In this document: in pieces, positions 18,589 through 33,577 of the stretch
Position numbering within the stretch: position 1 is the stretch's first letter
How the letters are laid out: every line of letters starts with the position of its first letter
Source: Lepidurus packardi
Lineage: Eukaryota > Arthropoda > Branchiopoda > Notostraca > Triopsidae
Direction: 5' to 3'
Length of the DNA: 64,000 bases
NCBI GenBank assembly: GCA_023053545.1
Contig: JAKZAN010000007.1
Span: forward strand, 3,472,001-3,536,000
Position numbers and translations under genes: made by a program
Notes under the pieces: generated by a model
The model's input: the letters and a program-made list of their open reading frames with translations, nothing else
Databases searched by the model: none
What the model was told of the DNA's origin: nothing

Positions 18589-21500
18589 AACCCCACCCTT
18601 TTTCCAAAAGATCCTTGGGAAAAAAGTACGTTCTAAAAATCAAGAAATCCGCAGACGAGGAAAAAGAAAAGACGTGAGATGAGAAACTGAACCAATTCTC
18701 TTCCACCCCCCCCCCCCTTCCCTCCGAATTTTTGCTTTTGTTTTAAAAAGTAAGTTTTACCTTGCCCTTTCGTGTTAGTCGAGTTGTTCTTGCTCAGCGG
18801 AGACAAGAAAGATCAAGTTTATCCGAAGCATCCCCCCTCCTCCTCCTCCAAATAAGCTTAGTGAGGGTTGAGTGAGCAATCAAAGGCTTCGGCTCTTCGT
18901 CGTGCGCTTTGTTAAATTTCCCACCGCCACTGAAAAGCTAAACCCATTTCCTATCGGCGAAAAGTATAGTCTCAGAAACCGTGAAAAATTACTGCGCCCT
19001 ACCTTTAAAAAATGCTTGTAAGACAAAACAAAAGTACAGCAGAAATAAGGAGGGAAAGGGAAATTCGCTTAGAGAGGATTGTCTCGTTGCTCAGAAGCTC
19101 TTCCACGGGCGTTTTTCGTTTTTTTTTGGGTGTGTGTAGTCGTAGTAAATCATACTGGATGGGCAAGAAAACCTTTTCTTCAGTTTCTTTTCTTAGTACT
19201 TCTACTACACACACATCCCAATTCCCACCTGACCACGCCCTGGCTTGTTAGCAGGCAAAGAATCTTCATCAGAACCAGTAGTCACCTCCAATCTTCTTCC
19301 TGGGGGCTATAAGAAGACACAACAGCAAGACAAACTCGAGGTTTAGCCTTCCTTTTTGCTCGTAGTCGTATTTCTACTTCTCGCACCCAATTATACCAAC
19401 TGGCGTTCTTGCTCAGGAATAATAAAAGAATTAAAATTAATTTACTAGATTCACGCTATTCTCAGCATGAATGAGAAGCAATACAACACAAATATACTTC
19501 GGAAACTTGCTTTACAAATATTCAGAAGTATCCTACTGCAAAGACACATTCTATAAGACTTAAGGTATTGGTAAAAAACGCAATAGTTTCGAAAGTCACG
19601 AAGTAGAAGGTCAGCCAGTAGACCAGCTTATCAACTACTGTTTACCACGGGACTATTAGCTCACAACCATACCGCTAGGAGTTTCTCCCTCGCTGTTTCT
19701 GGTTTAGTGCAACTGTATTTTGTTGTTTATTCAGTATATATTGTATCGGATGGCTCTGTTTAAGGCTTGTATTTTCTTCTACGGTCTAAGCTCGACTGTT
19801 TTTCCGACTGGTTGCGTATGTTTTTATACCCGAAATCAGTCAACGTTAGTAACACGTTTACAGACAAACATTACATTTACCAGTCAACGTTAGTAAGACG
19901 TAAACAAACATCGCATTCTCACCTATAATCTCCTTAACCTGGCCCTATAGTCTCCCTAACCTTGGCCCATAATAACATTATGATATTATGTGTACAAAAA
20001 AAGTGAAGCTAGTCGAGCTAAATTTGCCAAGATTGTTTATTGAACTTACAAGTTTAGTGGAAAATCTGTAGAATCTCAAACATTCTTGACTGTGATTCTC
20101 GAGAGCATTCCAAGCGGCTAATGATACAGCTATATAAATGCTGCGATTGTACAACAAGTGTAATGTAGTTTTGCAATATGGTAATCCTTACCGGTCGTTT
20201 TAAAATTTTTCATTTACACTTCTTTCCAATACTTCTAATTTCTGGCACAGTACCCTGGGAGTCTCTAGGAAAATTAAGGTGCTTCACATTTTATCTCTAG
20301 ATTAAAAGGAACTACAATACTTCATTAAAGGTTATAACTATGACGAAAGTTAATAACTAATAGATTGCTAATATAAAGTATACCAGCTACCAAACAAATC
20401 TGAGAAGTTCTTTATATAATTTAGTGCTTCTGTACTGTACCTTATATTCCTTTGAAGAAAAGGAAAAAATGTTTACTGCTCCGAAGTAATTTCTTCCAAA
20501 GATTTCAAGGCAGCTCAATCCGGTGCGTTTACTTCCTGACAATTTCAATTACCCAACTTCTTAATCAAGTCTCATTTTACTCCATATTTTTATCAACTCT
20601 CTTGTCCTCAATAAACCCCACAAAACACATTCACGCAAAAGCTCGAAAAATATAGTAATTACGCGGCCCATTTTGGTCTCCTCTGCTTCTCCCCTAAAGG
20701 AAAGCTTCTTTCTTGAAAAGAAAAAAGTCAAAAGTTCTTCTCATAACTAGATTACCTCGTTGGACGTTTGCAACGTTGGAGCGTAAGAGGGCGAGGCCAA
20801 AAGGCAAGAAGCGTTTGCCGGCGTAACGAAGATTTTTGTTTTTCTTTCTTTTGTGTTCGGCGCTAATACCCCAACTAACCAGCATGTGTTACCAATGAAG
20901 GTTGAGGAATGGGGGTTAGATCCGCTCTACTTCTTCAAAGCCGGTAATAATCATGGTATGTACAGTGACAATAAAAAAAAAGGAACAAAGCCAAGAAACG
21001 ACAAATAAGTCTTTTGCCCTGCAGGGGCAAGTTAACGTCGTTTTTCCTTCAACGCTAGAGGGAGCAGCTTTTAGTTACCCACGACGACAGGTTGATTGCT
21101 GCCATTGAGGCCGAAGGCTAAATCAATTGACACCCGCAAAGGCTAAAGAAAGACATGACGCCATTCCTATTCGCTTTTCTCTACCCAAAGCGGCTTTTTC
21201 TTTCTTTTGGGGCAAGGAAAGGTCCATGCCGCCATAGCTTATACCTTTGACCGAAAGCTAACGGTACGGGGAAAGAAGCGCGAAAAAGGCACAGGAGAGA
21301 AAAAAGAGAAAAACTTGCCCGCGTCTGAAGGCTTCTCAACCGTTAGACTTCTCGCTCCACACCTCATTTTGCGCGCCATAAAAACTTTTGGCTTCCCTAA
21401 TGGGGAAAGACTTTATTTATTTTCCTGTGCAGCAACGCTACAAAAACCCACAAGGTAAGCATTTACTTTTTATGGCTTTACAGCTCTTCTCTCTCTCTCA

Positions 21501-24500
21501 TTCCTTTCATTCCTTTTTTTAGCTATATGAAATGTTCGGATGCTGGTCTTATAAAACTTGAGATTCTTTTTTCTTTGGTTTTTAATAAATTGCTGCTAAA
21601 TTGAATGCTGGAGTTTCAAACTTTGGGACTTTGGACATCTTTTGGTGTCGATAAACTTTCCCCCTCCCGCCTTCGTAATAGATTTTTCGTGTAAACCCAG
21701 ACGAAAACTTTCAGAGTAATTAACAGTTCTATTGAGCTCTAGTTTGTTCATTTCCAGGACATTTTCTTACTTTTTTCTTTTAATTTGGTAAGTTCGAAGG
21801 AATTTCGTCAAGTTTTTATTCGTCGCAAAAGGAGGATATGGATATGTCACAAGTATGTAGTCTTAAATGTTAACAATGCGTTTTTTTAACTCATTGAAAC
21901 GTGTGAAAACGTGCAAAAAAGTTAGTTATACTGGCAAGAAGCAAGAATAATCAATTTTACCGTTCAATAGCAGTCTAAGTTATACCAAAGCTAACATTGG
22001 AATTTGCATGCATCTTGCAAGAATTTCCGGGTCTTTTAAAGAAGAAAGAAAAAAAGAATTTGGAAAACTATGTGTGAACTAAACAGTTTAGCAAAAATTG
22101 AAATACAGACTTTTTTTAATATAAAAATACAATCAGTGACGTTTTAATTTGTCTTGATTTTATGGAAGATTAATTTTTTATTTCAGTTGGAATGTTTTGA
22201 TTCCAACTTTAAATGGATTTGGTAGTATTTGAAAGGTGAATTGAATTTAGTGACTGTATTTCGAATTTATCTTATTTTTTTACGATACAGGTTTGATGTT
22301 GAAACACAACTGTTGCTGTGCATCAAAAATCATGTTAAGTTCTTTTTTCACAATGAGGAAATGAGACTTATTTCACATGAACAAATCTATAACTTTACAT
22401 GTTGAAAATCTACGAAAAACTCGGATGATTTTAGTTTGAAGAGAGAATAAATCTCACAGAAATTAGTTTCTTTTCACGTTCTTTGCAAAGCAATTTTCCG
22501 TTAAAGCGAAATGCAGTTTTCAAAAAGCTTTTTAAGGAATTTATCCGCCAAGAGATAAACTAAAGTAATTAGGATAGCGTTACTCTATTTTTTAATTGTT
22601 GCATTTGCAAAGGAAATTACGGCTGGATTTGTAAGGCATTTACGAAGGAGAGAAAGGAAATAATGCATTCAGGCAACTTTTGGTGAGAAAAATCGAAACT
22701 GGGCAATTAAAGCGATACGGACTTATCTGCATAATGAGTACTAATGGTAAGCTTTCTCCTTTGTTTGCAAAGTTGCTCGAAAACTAAAGGGGGTAGCGCC
22801 ACCAAAACATCTCCGCATCTACAACAAACAGAAACTTCGTTAGTCGTTGAAAAGCCATAAAATGTGTTCCCAAGTTTCAAAAGTTACGACAGTTTGCCTG
22901 ACATTAGAGTCCGAGCGAGAGCTTCTATAATTTCTTCACAAATCCCTTATATTTATATATAAATACTCTCCAAACCTCGCCAAAACTAGAAGTTTCCTTT
23001 CCCTCACGGTGATGTGGTGGTGTCTGCCGCATTCTAATGAGATTTATCGACTCGAAAATCACATAAGTCAAACAAGACCAAACCTAACCAATCAACATCA
23101 CTTAGCATTATGCTAAATTACTTGTAACAATAGGAAGAAAAAACAACCTTTCCAACGCCAAACAAAAACAGACCAGATTTAAAAACTCGTCAACTAGCAC
23201 GTGTGTATTTTATTTATATATGTATACACTCTTACGGAAACTGATAGAACACGTTCCACAGATTCTTCAAAATTACAAGACAAAGCCAACCAATAAACTC
23301 AAATATATATACGAAGCATTAAATAGAGGTAACCCAGTGCTGTGCTAAAACAAATAAACTTTAGAAGTTGACATCTTAGCCTATTTGGAAGGGTTTTCAT
23401 TGCCTGGGGCTGTGAAACTCAACCGAAATACAGTTTTTAAATTATACTTAAAATAAATGAGCACTGACACTTAAATGCGTTAAACAGGGTGTCACTACAA
23501 ACAGCAAAACTACAAATATAAATGAAAATTGTGAAAACATTTGTAACAAGATTAAAGTGTTATTCAAGTGTCCAAAATTTACTTTTCGGCAAAAAATAGA
23601 ACATAAAACTGTAACCTGCAACTGCAAGACAATCTTTTTTTCGTCTTGTAGACTAATTACTGCTCTAATATTATTACTTCTTTAAGATAGCTACTACTTA
23701 AGATGTGTCATTCACATTAGGTCTTGTCTGTTAGTGACGTCAGTTCATCATAGATGCTTGCGGTAGCAAGGCGAAAGTTCTGAAGGTTCCGAAGAGTGAC
23801 GTCATGCGTTTTCTGCGTTATCAATTAAATTACAGATCAATGACCGCCTGTTACAAAACTGATGTTGCTAATCTAACGTTAGCAAAGTAGCTTGTTCTAT
23901 ATAGTAATTACTTTGTATATAAAAGTCAAGAATCGATTTCTTGGGTCACTACATTTTACGAAGAAGGCAGAATGACTTACGTTTTGGCCAAACTTCTCAT
24001 GCCCCTGAAGCTCAGGCAATATGCAGTGCACTCCAAAGGCCAAAATAACTACTGAAAGACTTTAAATGCTTACACTTTGGCTAAGTTTATAACTGTTCAC
24101 CTTACCAAAGTGAAAGCCCTCGTAAGCTCAAAATGACAGCTATTTTCGCCATCTCCGAGCATCTTTTCCACAAAAAAGTGGGCCACAAAAAAAAGTCCAA
24201 TTTTCTACTTTCTCAAATCTTCCAAGTCACGCACACCAACGTTGGGCAACAAGGGGGAAAAATCCTGTAGCGAAAAATCCTAGACAAATGAAACATTCTG
24301 ATTGGATTTGCCCTCAAAAGACACAGACTACTCCCCAGTAAAAAAAAAAAAAGTTTCTCGACAAAAATGGAACGATTTGCGATGTCCCTTTTCCGTAGGA
24401 TAGGAATAGAAGAAGATGAGTCAATCACAGGATCCGAAATCCAAAACCATAGAGAAACACAAAAATATCCACACAAAATCCGTGTTTAAATTAAAATCAG

Positions 24501-26233
24501 GCTTGGCTGTATTAGTATTTACAGAATAACACAGACGCCCGCCTCCGAATCAAAAATCAATGGCAGCACTAAAACTCGCCTTTTTCGCCAAAACATAAAC
24601 AAATGGAGAAAAAGGATTCCTATTACCCCCAAACCTTTCAAATACACTCCCCCCCCCCTTACATTTTGGCCACAAAAAAACAATTTCGTTGGATAAAACC
24701 TATACTTCAGCAAGCCGCGTTATTGCTCCCCAGTTTTCCGACTTAGTTTCATCACCACAACATGGAGCAGGAGCAGGGGGTTCAATATCAGAAATTCCCC
24801 AAGAAACAACCAGAAAGTCTTTTGGCTTCGAATATTTTTCACAAAAAGCCCCATTTGGCTGTAACCAATCCATCAAAAAACGCAAAGGATCCCATAGTTT
24901 TCCCCGCCCGTTTGAAAAATAAAACAAAGAGCTTCGATGTATATATCGACACATAATCGGAAATATTGGTTCCTCCCCACCAGTTCCATACACATTGACC
25001 CGAAAAAGGGGGAAAAAATAATTCCTGGAACAAATAAGAAAATAAAAAAAAAAGCTGAGCAAAACACTTAAAAACACATCACAATAAAAAGAAGGTTTGA
25101 CTTCTTCCTTTCCCAATTTCGGCTTTCCAAGTACGACCTAGAACAATGCAATTGCTTTCAACAGCAATTTTAGAAGAGATCTCACAGAATAGATATAGAA
25201 CTGGAGCTAAAGTTTCCACGCTAGGAGAACGAAGGATAGGGATGGGAGCAGCCAATTAACCCTCAGACCACCTCCACCACCAGCGCCTAATGAAAAGATA
25301 GCACGCAATTAAAACACAATATCAGATATCTCTGCTCATTAGGCTCACAAAGCTAGAAACCGAAAAGGACTCCATAACATCTCCATATACGTCGAATGAC
25401 ACAGCTAATAACAGCACAATGCCGTGGCTTTCTTCAGAATTCATAATTCCAATTAACAAATACAACTAGAGTTTAATCTAACTGTTCACCTCTCTAATCA
25501 CCACAAAGCTAACTAAATTATCGTCGAGACATATATTCGAGGATAGTTTTCTTAGTTTCGTTGCAATTAATGTATCTCACTTTTCACAAACTGATAAACT
25601 CAACCATGAAATGAGTATTTAAACAACTGAATTACATTATTTTCGATTATTTAAACAGTGAAATGATCATCTAGTAAACCATAATTTTTCCTCTACTTAC
25701 CAAACTACTCGAATGTCATTGAGGTCTAGCAAATAACGAAAACATATAGAGCCCATATCATTGGCTGTACCCCATTAGCGCCTATACCCGCTTGGTTCGC
25801 GCGTATTTTTGAATTTGAATCTTAACGGTTACTCTCAACAGTTTTTCTTCGTGGCTCTGCCATCTTTTCTTCCCCCCTCAACATGAATAGAAGTCGCGGA
25901 TCCAGGCAGACGGTTGGGAAGGAAAGCCGAGTAAAATAGAAGGCTGCAAATACAACAAAAGGCCTTCGTTTGTGTTTTTTGTCAGTTGAAAGTCACCCAT
26001 TGCAACCGTTTTACAAGGCGCGCAACTTGAATCGGTACCCGGAGAACTGAACTGGAAGCAAAAGCACGAGAAACGACACACAATAAACTAGCAGTTCTGT
26101 AACGGTTTAAGAGAACATTCTCCATTTATATTGTCAGTTTGACTGTCAGCTTTCCTGTCTGCTATGACCCCATGAGCTTAGCACCAAAAGGGGAAAGACA
26201 CAGGAGTGAGGAAATGTAATAAAAAAGATTTAC

Positions 26234-29200
26234 CATGCGAAGCCGAGTGTCGAGGTAAAGCGGTGGACATCATGGTCGACGGCAAGTTATTATGGCCCGA
26301 CCCCACGTTCGGTTTGGGAGGCATGGGACTATTATCTCGGGCTGCCATTTCAACAGATCGATGATATACGGAGCCGATACTCGCCGTGCATACAATATGG
26401 AGTGTGCCTTGCCGAAAATGGAATGGATACACCGAGAATTCCAAGCCGATCGTCACCATCTCCAAGTTATCCCCAAGTCGCTGTATTGGATATCGCCTCG
26501 TATTGGCTTCAGCAATCTGCGTAACCCGTCATCCAGCAAAAGCAAGATCAGCGGAAAAAAAAGGAAAGATACAAAGAGAAGGTTTAACCAAATAGGAATT
26601 AACAAGGTAAGGAGCCAGAAGGTAAATTTTCAACAAATGACAAACTAACATTCTGCAACCAAAAACGTTCCGGAAAACTTACCAGAAAGAGACAATAGCA
26701 ATTAGAAGGACATCTGAACTAACATCTGAACTAATAGAAAGCCCCGCGCAAACGGATCGATTTACTCTCCGCTTCATTAGGAACACACGAAGGAGAGCTC
26801 AAATTAAAGCATTCTTGACAATCCCTTCGTCTTTATCATCTCCCAGCTAATAACGTCGCCCCCTGTCTCCTTTTTTTTCCTTATTTGAATGCCTCCTGAG
26901 TTTTACTTCCACCCTAAAAAAAACTTTTGGTCTCTATTCTCTAGCCTAATTTATAAAAGGTCACCCTTCTTCTTCACATACTTACTTAAAAAAAACTGTA
27001 AAAAAGCCATTTTCCAGCCTGTTCATTTCTTTTCATGAGCGAGATTCATGTCCTGGCCTATAATTAACAGATCGCTACGCAAGAGTTCATTATAATGACG
27101 TCACCATAAAGATAACATACTCCGTCCCTTAAACCTTGGATTATTAAATCCATGCTATAAAGGTTTACAACGAATGCGAATCCAATACATACATGCAAAA
27201 CGAAGTCGGAACAGAATACAGAACTAGCACAGAATATCTAAATATCTACCCTTCTTTCTACCTAGGAACAACTATCTTTCTTTCCGTGCATTAATGGAGA
27301 TCTTAACTCTCAATGATTCTATATCTATCCGGCCGAAAGTTTGACAGTTCGGCTGTATATTTTGTGTGAGTAAAAACCTTTAAAACTAGAGTTAACAAGC
27401 TCCAATCGAGAAAGCTTCTAGTTTCCACGGTCTACATTACTGCGAGCCGAGACTCGTGAACAAAGAGCAAATTTTTTGTAAATTACACAATTCACTTTCC
27501 TAACGTTAAATTAGGTAGCCTAGAATCTAATATTTAGGGCAGCCCAGTGTTCCCCTGTAAGTGGCTATCTGCAATTCAAGACAGCTACGGCCTGACACTG
27601 CAGTCCCAGCAATCTGCAGAATACTCGGAAAATAGGCAAAAACGCCTGGAGTTCCAAAACGTCAAGAGCCTAAAACAGACAGACTATCAAAAATCGCAAG
27701 GCATGCTTGTTGAATTAGTTTTACCCTGCTTAGATGGTACAGTAATACTTCGGCTATATTAGTGCCAGTGAAATCTGCACATTACTGCGTCAAAATTCGC
27801 CCCAAATAACAAAAGCCTATTATCTCTTTAAGCTAAGTCTTTCAATCAAGATATGACTGAGCTTTCGCCTGATTACTGCGTCTACATGGAAATTAAAAAA
27901 AGGAAAGTAGTATAGGAAGGATGGAAGTGTACTCACAAGTTCTCCGTTAACGAACCAGGATAACGCAGCGGGTGGTTTGGAAGGCGGGGAAGTGCAATTC
28001 ACTGACAGTTTGTCATTTGGTTTGTACGTCTCTCTCATATTGCTGATGTTAGGATCCGACGTGGGAATATCTGCTCAAGACAGGACAACAAGGGTAACGT
28101 AGGAATCTTTCCTTCCTTTCCAACTTCTTCTTCAACTATCGATTACAGAACTATCAGATAACGTTTCAAGCCAATGCAATTCTAGATTTTTTCCTACGCG
28201 GATTCAAGATAACTTGGCTAGATTTGTTTTTCTTAAGAAAAAAGGAAGAACATATTCCGGTTTTCCGGGATTTTCCTCCTTTTTTCGGGTAATTTTTTCT
28301 CCTCGCTAACTCTACAGCTCATTCAGATAGTCAGAGGGAGCTAGAAATGTTACGACGGGTGCCAATATCTGTCCTGGGTATTTACGAGCTCTTGATAGGC
28401 CTCGAATGGCGCTCTTCTGCTTAGAGCTTTGGTGCTCTATAGAAAACTCTCTTTCTTTGTGGACAAGAGTTGGTGAGTCGCTTGCCATCTTGTTCCTTGC
28501 TTGTTGACGACTTTTTCAAAGACCCAGGTGACATTTTAAAGCTGGGCCCCATCGTCTTTTTTTGGCCTCAAAATGTTTTTCGCTCCTCTATTTCTACTTT
28601 ACTCCCTTTTCTCGCCTGCCCGAAAAAAATGTATAAAAATTACCCTACACACTTCAAGATACTCACAAAGTTGCACGTTTCTTTTTACGAACATACACCT
28701 TCTTTGTTTACTATTTTCTTAGTCTTTTCAATCTGTACTGGAATGGAAATATAAACAATAAAAACGCTTGGAAAAGTTCTTCTGTCATCTTCCTTATTTT
28801 TGTTTTAAGTTCTAAAAGTACCGCTCTAAAGCCTTACGGTGACCACGCGGCTCCTGCCATTTAATTTAAGATGGCGTTTAGAATGTTACAGACTTCAATT
28901 TAAAATTTTACGCCCTCTATGCTGCGAAGATTTAAGTTCGCAAGCTCAATTTCATGAAACTCAAAGTTTGTTTGTTTTGGTTCTTCACTTCATCTTCAGT
29001 TCAAGACCATACACAATGGAAACGAAAAAACTGCAAACAAAAACATTGAAGGCTGTAGTTTTCCCCATTTGTTTTTCCACAACCAAACTACTTTAAAATC
29101 AAACTCGCCACCCCCAAAAAAACTTCCCCTTTCTTTTAAACCGACACTTTCATTTCTTCTCCACTGTGGCCTCACTTGATAATACTAAACGGAAATTTGA

Positions 29201-31007
29201 CCCGCGAATGAAGCGTAGGTTTTACGAACCGAACGAAACCGTTGCGATTCTTACAGCGCGCAAAATTTGAATTTCAACCTGAACGGTAAGGCAAAACAGC
29301 TCACATGCCTTTGCGCTTTCGGATTTTTTTAAAAGAGCTAGAAAAAAACAAAACTGTACAAAACTAGAGCTAATAAAGCTCTAGCTGGTGTAACTTGTAA
29401 CTTTACACGAGAAAAAAATATCAGCAAAGAGGGAACAATGGCTTTCGATCCGCTAATTAAAGCCGATTATAGAAACACAAAAGCGCTAATTACTTATCAC
29501 GGAGAGATTTTTTTCCCGATGATCGGCCTCGTACGTTTCGGCAGTAATTTCGCAGCGGTAAGTCCCCGAGCTGCTTAACTGCACATTTTTCAGGGTCACA
29601 CTCGACGCATCTGATTTGCTCACCTGGGCCGCCAAATGGAAATTTGGAAAGAATAAAAAAAAATATTGTTAGTGCGCTTGACGGTGCGTAACATTTCTTT
29701 CATGTCAAAACGAACCAGAAATACATCTAAAAAGGCAAATAAAATTTCAGACTCCGGTATAATTCTTCCGTTTGGAAAACTTTTCCTGTTCCAACAAAAA
29801 TAAAAGTTCTCCACGAACTTTTTTTATCTCTTTAACACGAATTTTTCAACTTTACCCCCCAAAAGCTTGAAAAGTTTTAGCCAAGTCTAACACACTTGGA
29901 TAAATGTGCTGTGAGCGTCTGTAGACCCAATTTTTACGCAAATGTGGCCAAAATTTCGAGTCAAGTTTTTCTTCTTTTATAGTAGCACACATCCCCTCTC
30001 GAAAGGAACGTTACTTGGGGAAGAAGAGGAAAAAAAGGGATGAATAACTCTCCGCTTGAAGGAAAATCTCCTAAACTGTCTCTTTCACTCATAAATTCAG
30101 CGACAAGTATAGAAAGTTTTGGGGTTTCTTTTGCTGCAAAAAGGAAATGCTTGGGAAAATAAAAACGAAATACAAAAAATTGTCAAAGCTATGAGAAGAT
30201 CGCGTTCCCTTTCATCCAATTTTTTTAAAAATGAATGTGACTTACGTCAACAGTAAACCCAAGCTCTGTTATGATAAACTCTTTGGCTTGCTGCTTTGAT
30301 TTAGGCTCGAATCGGAAGAATTCATGGGTGCCCTTAAACCACATGACCTTGTATAAGTCGTCGCCTCCCAAATCGTACAAGCAACGCAGATTGACATCTT
30401 GACCCCGACCCACTTGCGCGGGGACGATTAAGTCCACAATACGGAAAGTAAAGACTTCTATAAGGAAAAAAATTCAAGTCATAACAAATACACTGCAAAA
30501 TTGCCATGACTACATGTGAATACAAGTAAATATAAATAAATGTCACATATATTTACAAGTAAATATATGTGACCTTTAATGGTAATCAAAATAATATGTT
30601 TAAAATACTTAAAATACAATTAATAGAGAATTTGATGTCATTTAAGTATAGAAATTTACCATTAGGTTAGAAATCAAATAGGCTAAACTGCGTTATAATT
30701 AATATTGTAAGCAATACGATACAAACTATTTAAAACTAAACTGCAATACCTTTTGACAGTATGCATAATATAACATTACAATTTAAAAAAGAATAAGGAA
30801 TACATGGTAATCGAAGCACAATTGTTCCAGATTCCACCTAATTTAACTCCAAAAGATCGAACCGAAATTTCTTAAGTAGCAATATGCCCCATCTAACATA
30901 TCTAGCACTCTCACTAAGTAGGAAGGATTAATAGTAATATACGCACCTGGGATAGCAGCCAGGAAAACACAGAAAAGTCCCCAAAAGTTCAGCAATTGAG
31001 TTGTCAT
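26234..31007 (-). CDS. Beaten-path (Beat) family secreted/anchored immunoglobulin protein
   Basis: Five coding exons on the minus strand keep frame: 30947-31007, 30246-30457, 29494-29623, 27937-28070 and 26234-26516. Together they give 273 residues, and the last exon ends in phase 1 so at least one more exon follows. Exon 1 encodes a signal peptide (MTTQLLNFWGLFCVFLAAIP). The first Ig domain has Cys in NLRCLYDL and in SSGTYRCEI, with YKVMWFKGTHEFFRF between them. The second has Cys in LSVNCTS and in LHIVCTAS, with LSWFVNGEL between. This spacing and wording match the arthropod Beat family, known for axon fasciculation control in Drosophila through binding Sidestep-type proteins. The C-terminus is uncertain: an exon beginning near 26045 would add only 13 residues in the needed phase. 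Confidence 0.8.
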
Positions 31008-31697
31008 CTTAAAGTGTTTATTTCTGCACCTTATTTCTGCAAAGTTTCCTCACCACACTCGTTTAATCCGTAGAATATTCCCAGTATTGGCGCTGTACAG
31101 TTACCTCACACTAAACTACACCCAATCCAGCACAATCTTGCATTTTCCCATTCTCAAGTTTAGTTGAGATTTCTTCCTGAAATGTCGTTAAAAATTTCCA
31201 TAAGAATCTTCCCTTTGCAAAAAAGACACAAAAGGTGGGACCACCGAAAACCACGACCGCAGAAAAAACCACCCTGGTGAGCACTCAAAGGACTCAGACT
31301 GGTCTGCTTCCTCGTTCAGCCTAGCTGCTGTAGAAATGCCACAATCTTCATCAATCTGCGCTTGCGTAGTACCGATTCCGAGTCTAAAACCTCCGAACTC
31401 GCTTCTCTCCCAACCCAAAAGCACATGTCAAAACCGAGATATCCATTCCAGCTTGTTTTACACTTCAACTACTACACCCTGTCCCCCATCCCCCCATTTT
31501 TTATTTTTTTTATTCTCCTCATAAAATATTGAAGAAAAAAATTGTAAAATTTGCTTCGCTTACAAATGACTTTTACCGACTCATTCTACACCTCACACCA
31601 TGGAAGATATTTCCTAGACCCCCCCCCCTCCCCGAAGAAATATCTTAGTCTCAATCTTCAAGTTCTTGAACACGTGAAATGTCTGAAAGTTTACAAA

Positions 31698-31720
31698 GAG
31701 AGAGAGAGAGAAAGAGAGCC
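31698..31720. repeat. (AG)n microsatellite
   Basis: An AG-dinucleotide run with one interruption. Confidence 0.8.
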
Positions 31721-33577
31721 GACACTTGGATGGTTGACAATCCCGTCTTTTATCATGACCCGAAAGTTTGGTAATAAATCAGTCAATTTTTTTCTCTCTG
31801 AAGGGAGGGAGGGGTTGGGGGGGGGTAAGACGTGTTCCCCAAAGTGATAATTCATAGCCTTGACTGTGACTATTAGGCTCTTGGCAGCAGAAATAGGGCA
31901 CGACATATTTCTCCGGGGGGGGGGGGTATTTCCTTTCATTCTTTTTTTGCTTTTTTTAAACTACTGTAGCGAGAAAGAGCTTCCGATAACAGCGATTTCA
32001 AAGTGCTTAAAGTGACCGAAAACAGCAATATTGTTCTTTTTTTAGAGGTCGGAATTTGGATTAATTTGTCGTACATGATGAGAAAAAGAAACTTGGAGCT
32101 CATTATAAACTAAAGCAAACGAGGGTCGTAAAGAGCAATTTAAGATGGACTTAAACTGGATCTTAAACGACGGTGCTTTTAAAACTATATTTTTTGCGCG
32201 AAAATGAGAATAAAAAATACCAGGATAAAGCTGGTGGAAAGAGTAAAAAAAGGATTAAAGATAATTCAGGTAAACGTTTGCGTTTCTCATTTAGTTGACG
32301 CGGAGTCTTGTCGCTAGGTTGGGTTTCTGTGTGTGTATGTATTGTTACCCTGCCCTTCACCCTCCCCGGTATCAGCGTGACAGGATGTGAGACTCCTAAC
32401 GGTTGGGTAGCAGACGTAATTCAATTTACCTCCGACCACGTTGTGTTGACGTTAACCAACTTTACAGTCGACCAGATTTCATATCTTCCCTTAACATAAG
32501 GAGAAGGGTAGATTGAGGTGTAAGGAGTGAAGAATGACAATGGTTTACGAGTTGGAAACTGCGGGTGTGAGATTTTGGGGAGAAGCTTGGGAACTGGACA
32601 GTTTTGTGACACATTAAAGTTGGAAAAAAACTGAGTCAATAATTCATGCTCATATTCACACCTTCAATGGATGAAAATTAGCAACTGAGGGGGATGCGTA
32701 AGGGAGAGGGGGTCCTTTACCCCTCGGTAGTGTTCAGTTTTTTAGGAAAACAGCTATTTAGAGGATATAAAAATAGGAATATGAGGCTGACGTTATACTT
32801 AGTTTGATAGAGGAATTCAGGGGGGTTTCTTAACGCTTGACAGCTCCTTTGTAGGGTGAATAGTTCAGGAGATATTCGCGGAAAACAGTATGATGACGTC
32901 AGCCATGCCCCAAGGGCACGCGGCGCCTGATTGGCCGCGCGCAGCGTTGCAACAACAGCATGGGAGGCGCTCGGAAGGTATTCGAACGTTTTTACAGGAT
33001 AAGCATGGCTATGGCCAAAAATTAGCCAGCAAGGGCTTATTGGGCGCATCTTGATGAGCCGAATATTTTCGAACGAAAAAAGCGTATTCATTCCCTGTCA
33101 GCTACAAAACGTTCTTTCGATGATCAAAGAAAGAATTTATATTACGACCCGGGGAGTATTTTCTTTTCTTTTTTTCTTAACTAGCTATGGCTATACAGCA
33201 GAAGTTTCGAAGGCAGCAATTGCATATCTTGTCAAGCGCAGACATTCTCGATTGAAGTGTGGCGACGAGCCTCACATCGTTTCTTATTACTAAAAGGTCT
33301 CCTCCTCCCCCCTACGGCAAAAAAGTGATTACGTCAAAACTAATTGGCGGCCCGACGCGGAACATAAAATAAACTGTAAGGACTTTGTGGGTAATATGCG
33401 ATTTTTGAGGTGATACTTCTCTTCATGCCTGGAAGCAAAAGGGGAGAAAACGAGACTAAGGAAAAGCAACCAGGAAAAGGAAGCAAGAAAAACAAGTCCG
33501 CTGTTTTGCATGGCTGGACCTATATAGGGCTTACATAGCATGCTAACTTATTGCTTGTTCACCTTTTTTCCCACTTT

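Larger units (their letters stand above)
15552..26233. other. Gene-poor stretch between thymidylate synthase and the beaten-path-like gene
   Basis: About 10.7 kb with many A/T and C runs, for example C21 at 18568-18588. No convincing multi-exon gene, tRNA or recognisable mobile element was found. Long frames around 18163-18558 and 24700-25116 show no family features. An exon-like frame with good splice sites lies at 18216-18340 on the plus strand. The beaten-path-like gene probably has its 3' exon or UTR within 25.8-26.2 kb. Confidence 0.55.

Noticed and set aside
24700-25116. 138-codon minus-strand open frame, with an open plus-strand frame opposite
   Set aside because: No recognisable domain or splice context. 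Frames of this length also occur in other C/T-rich non-coding parts of the window.
26292-26648. 118-codon plus-strand open frame
   Set aside because: Antisense shadow of the last identified exon of the beaten-path-like gene.
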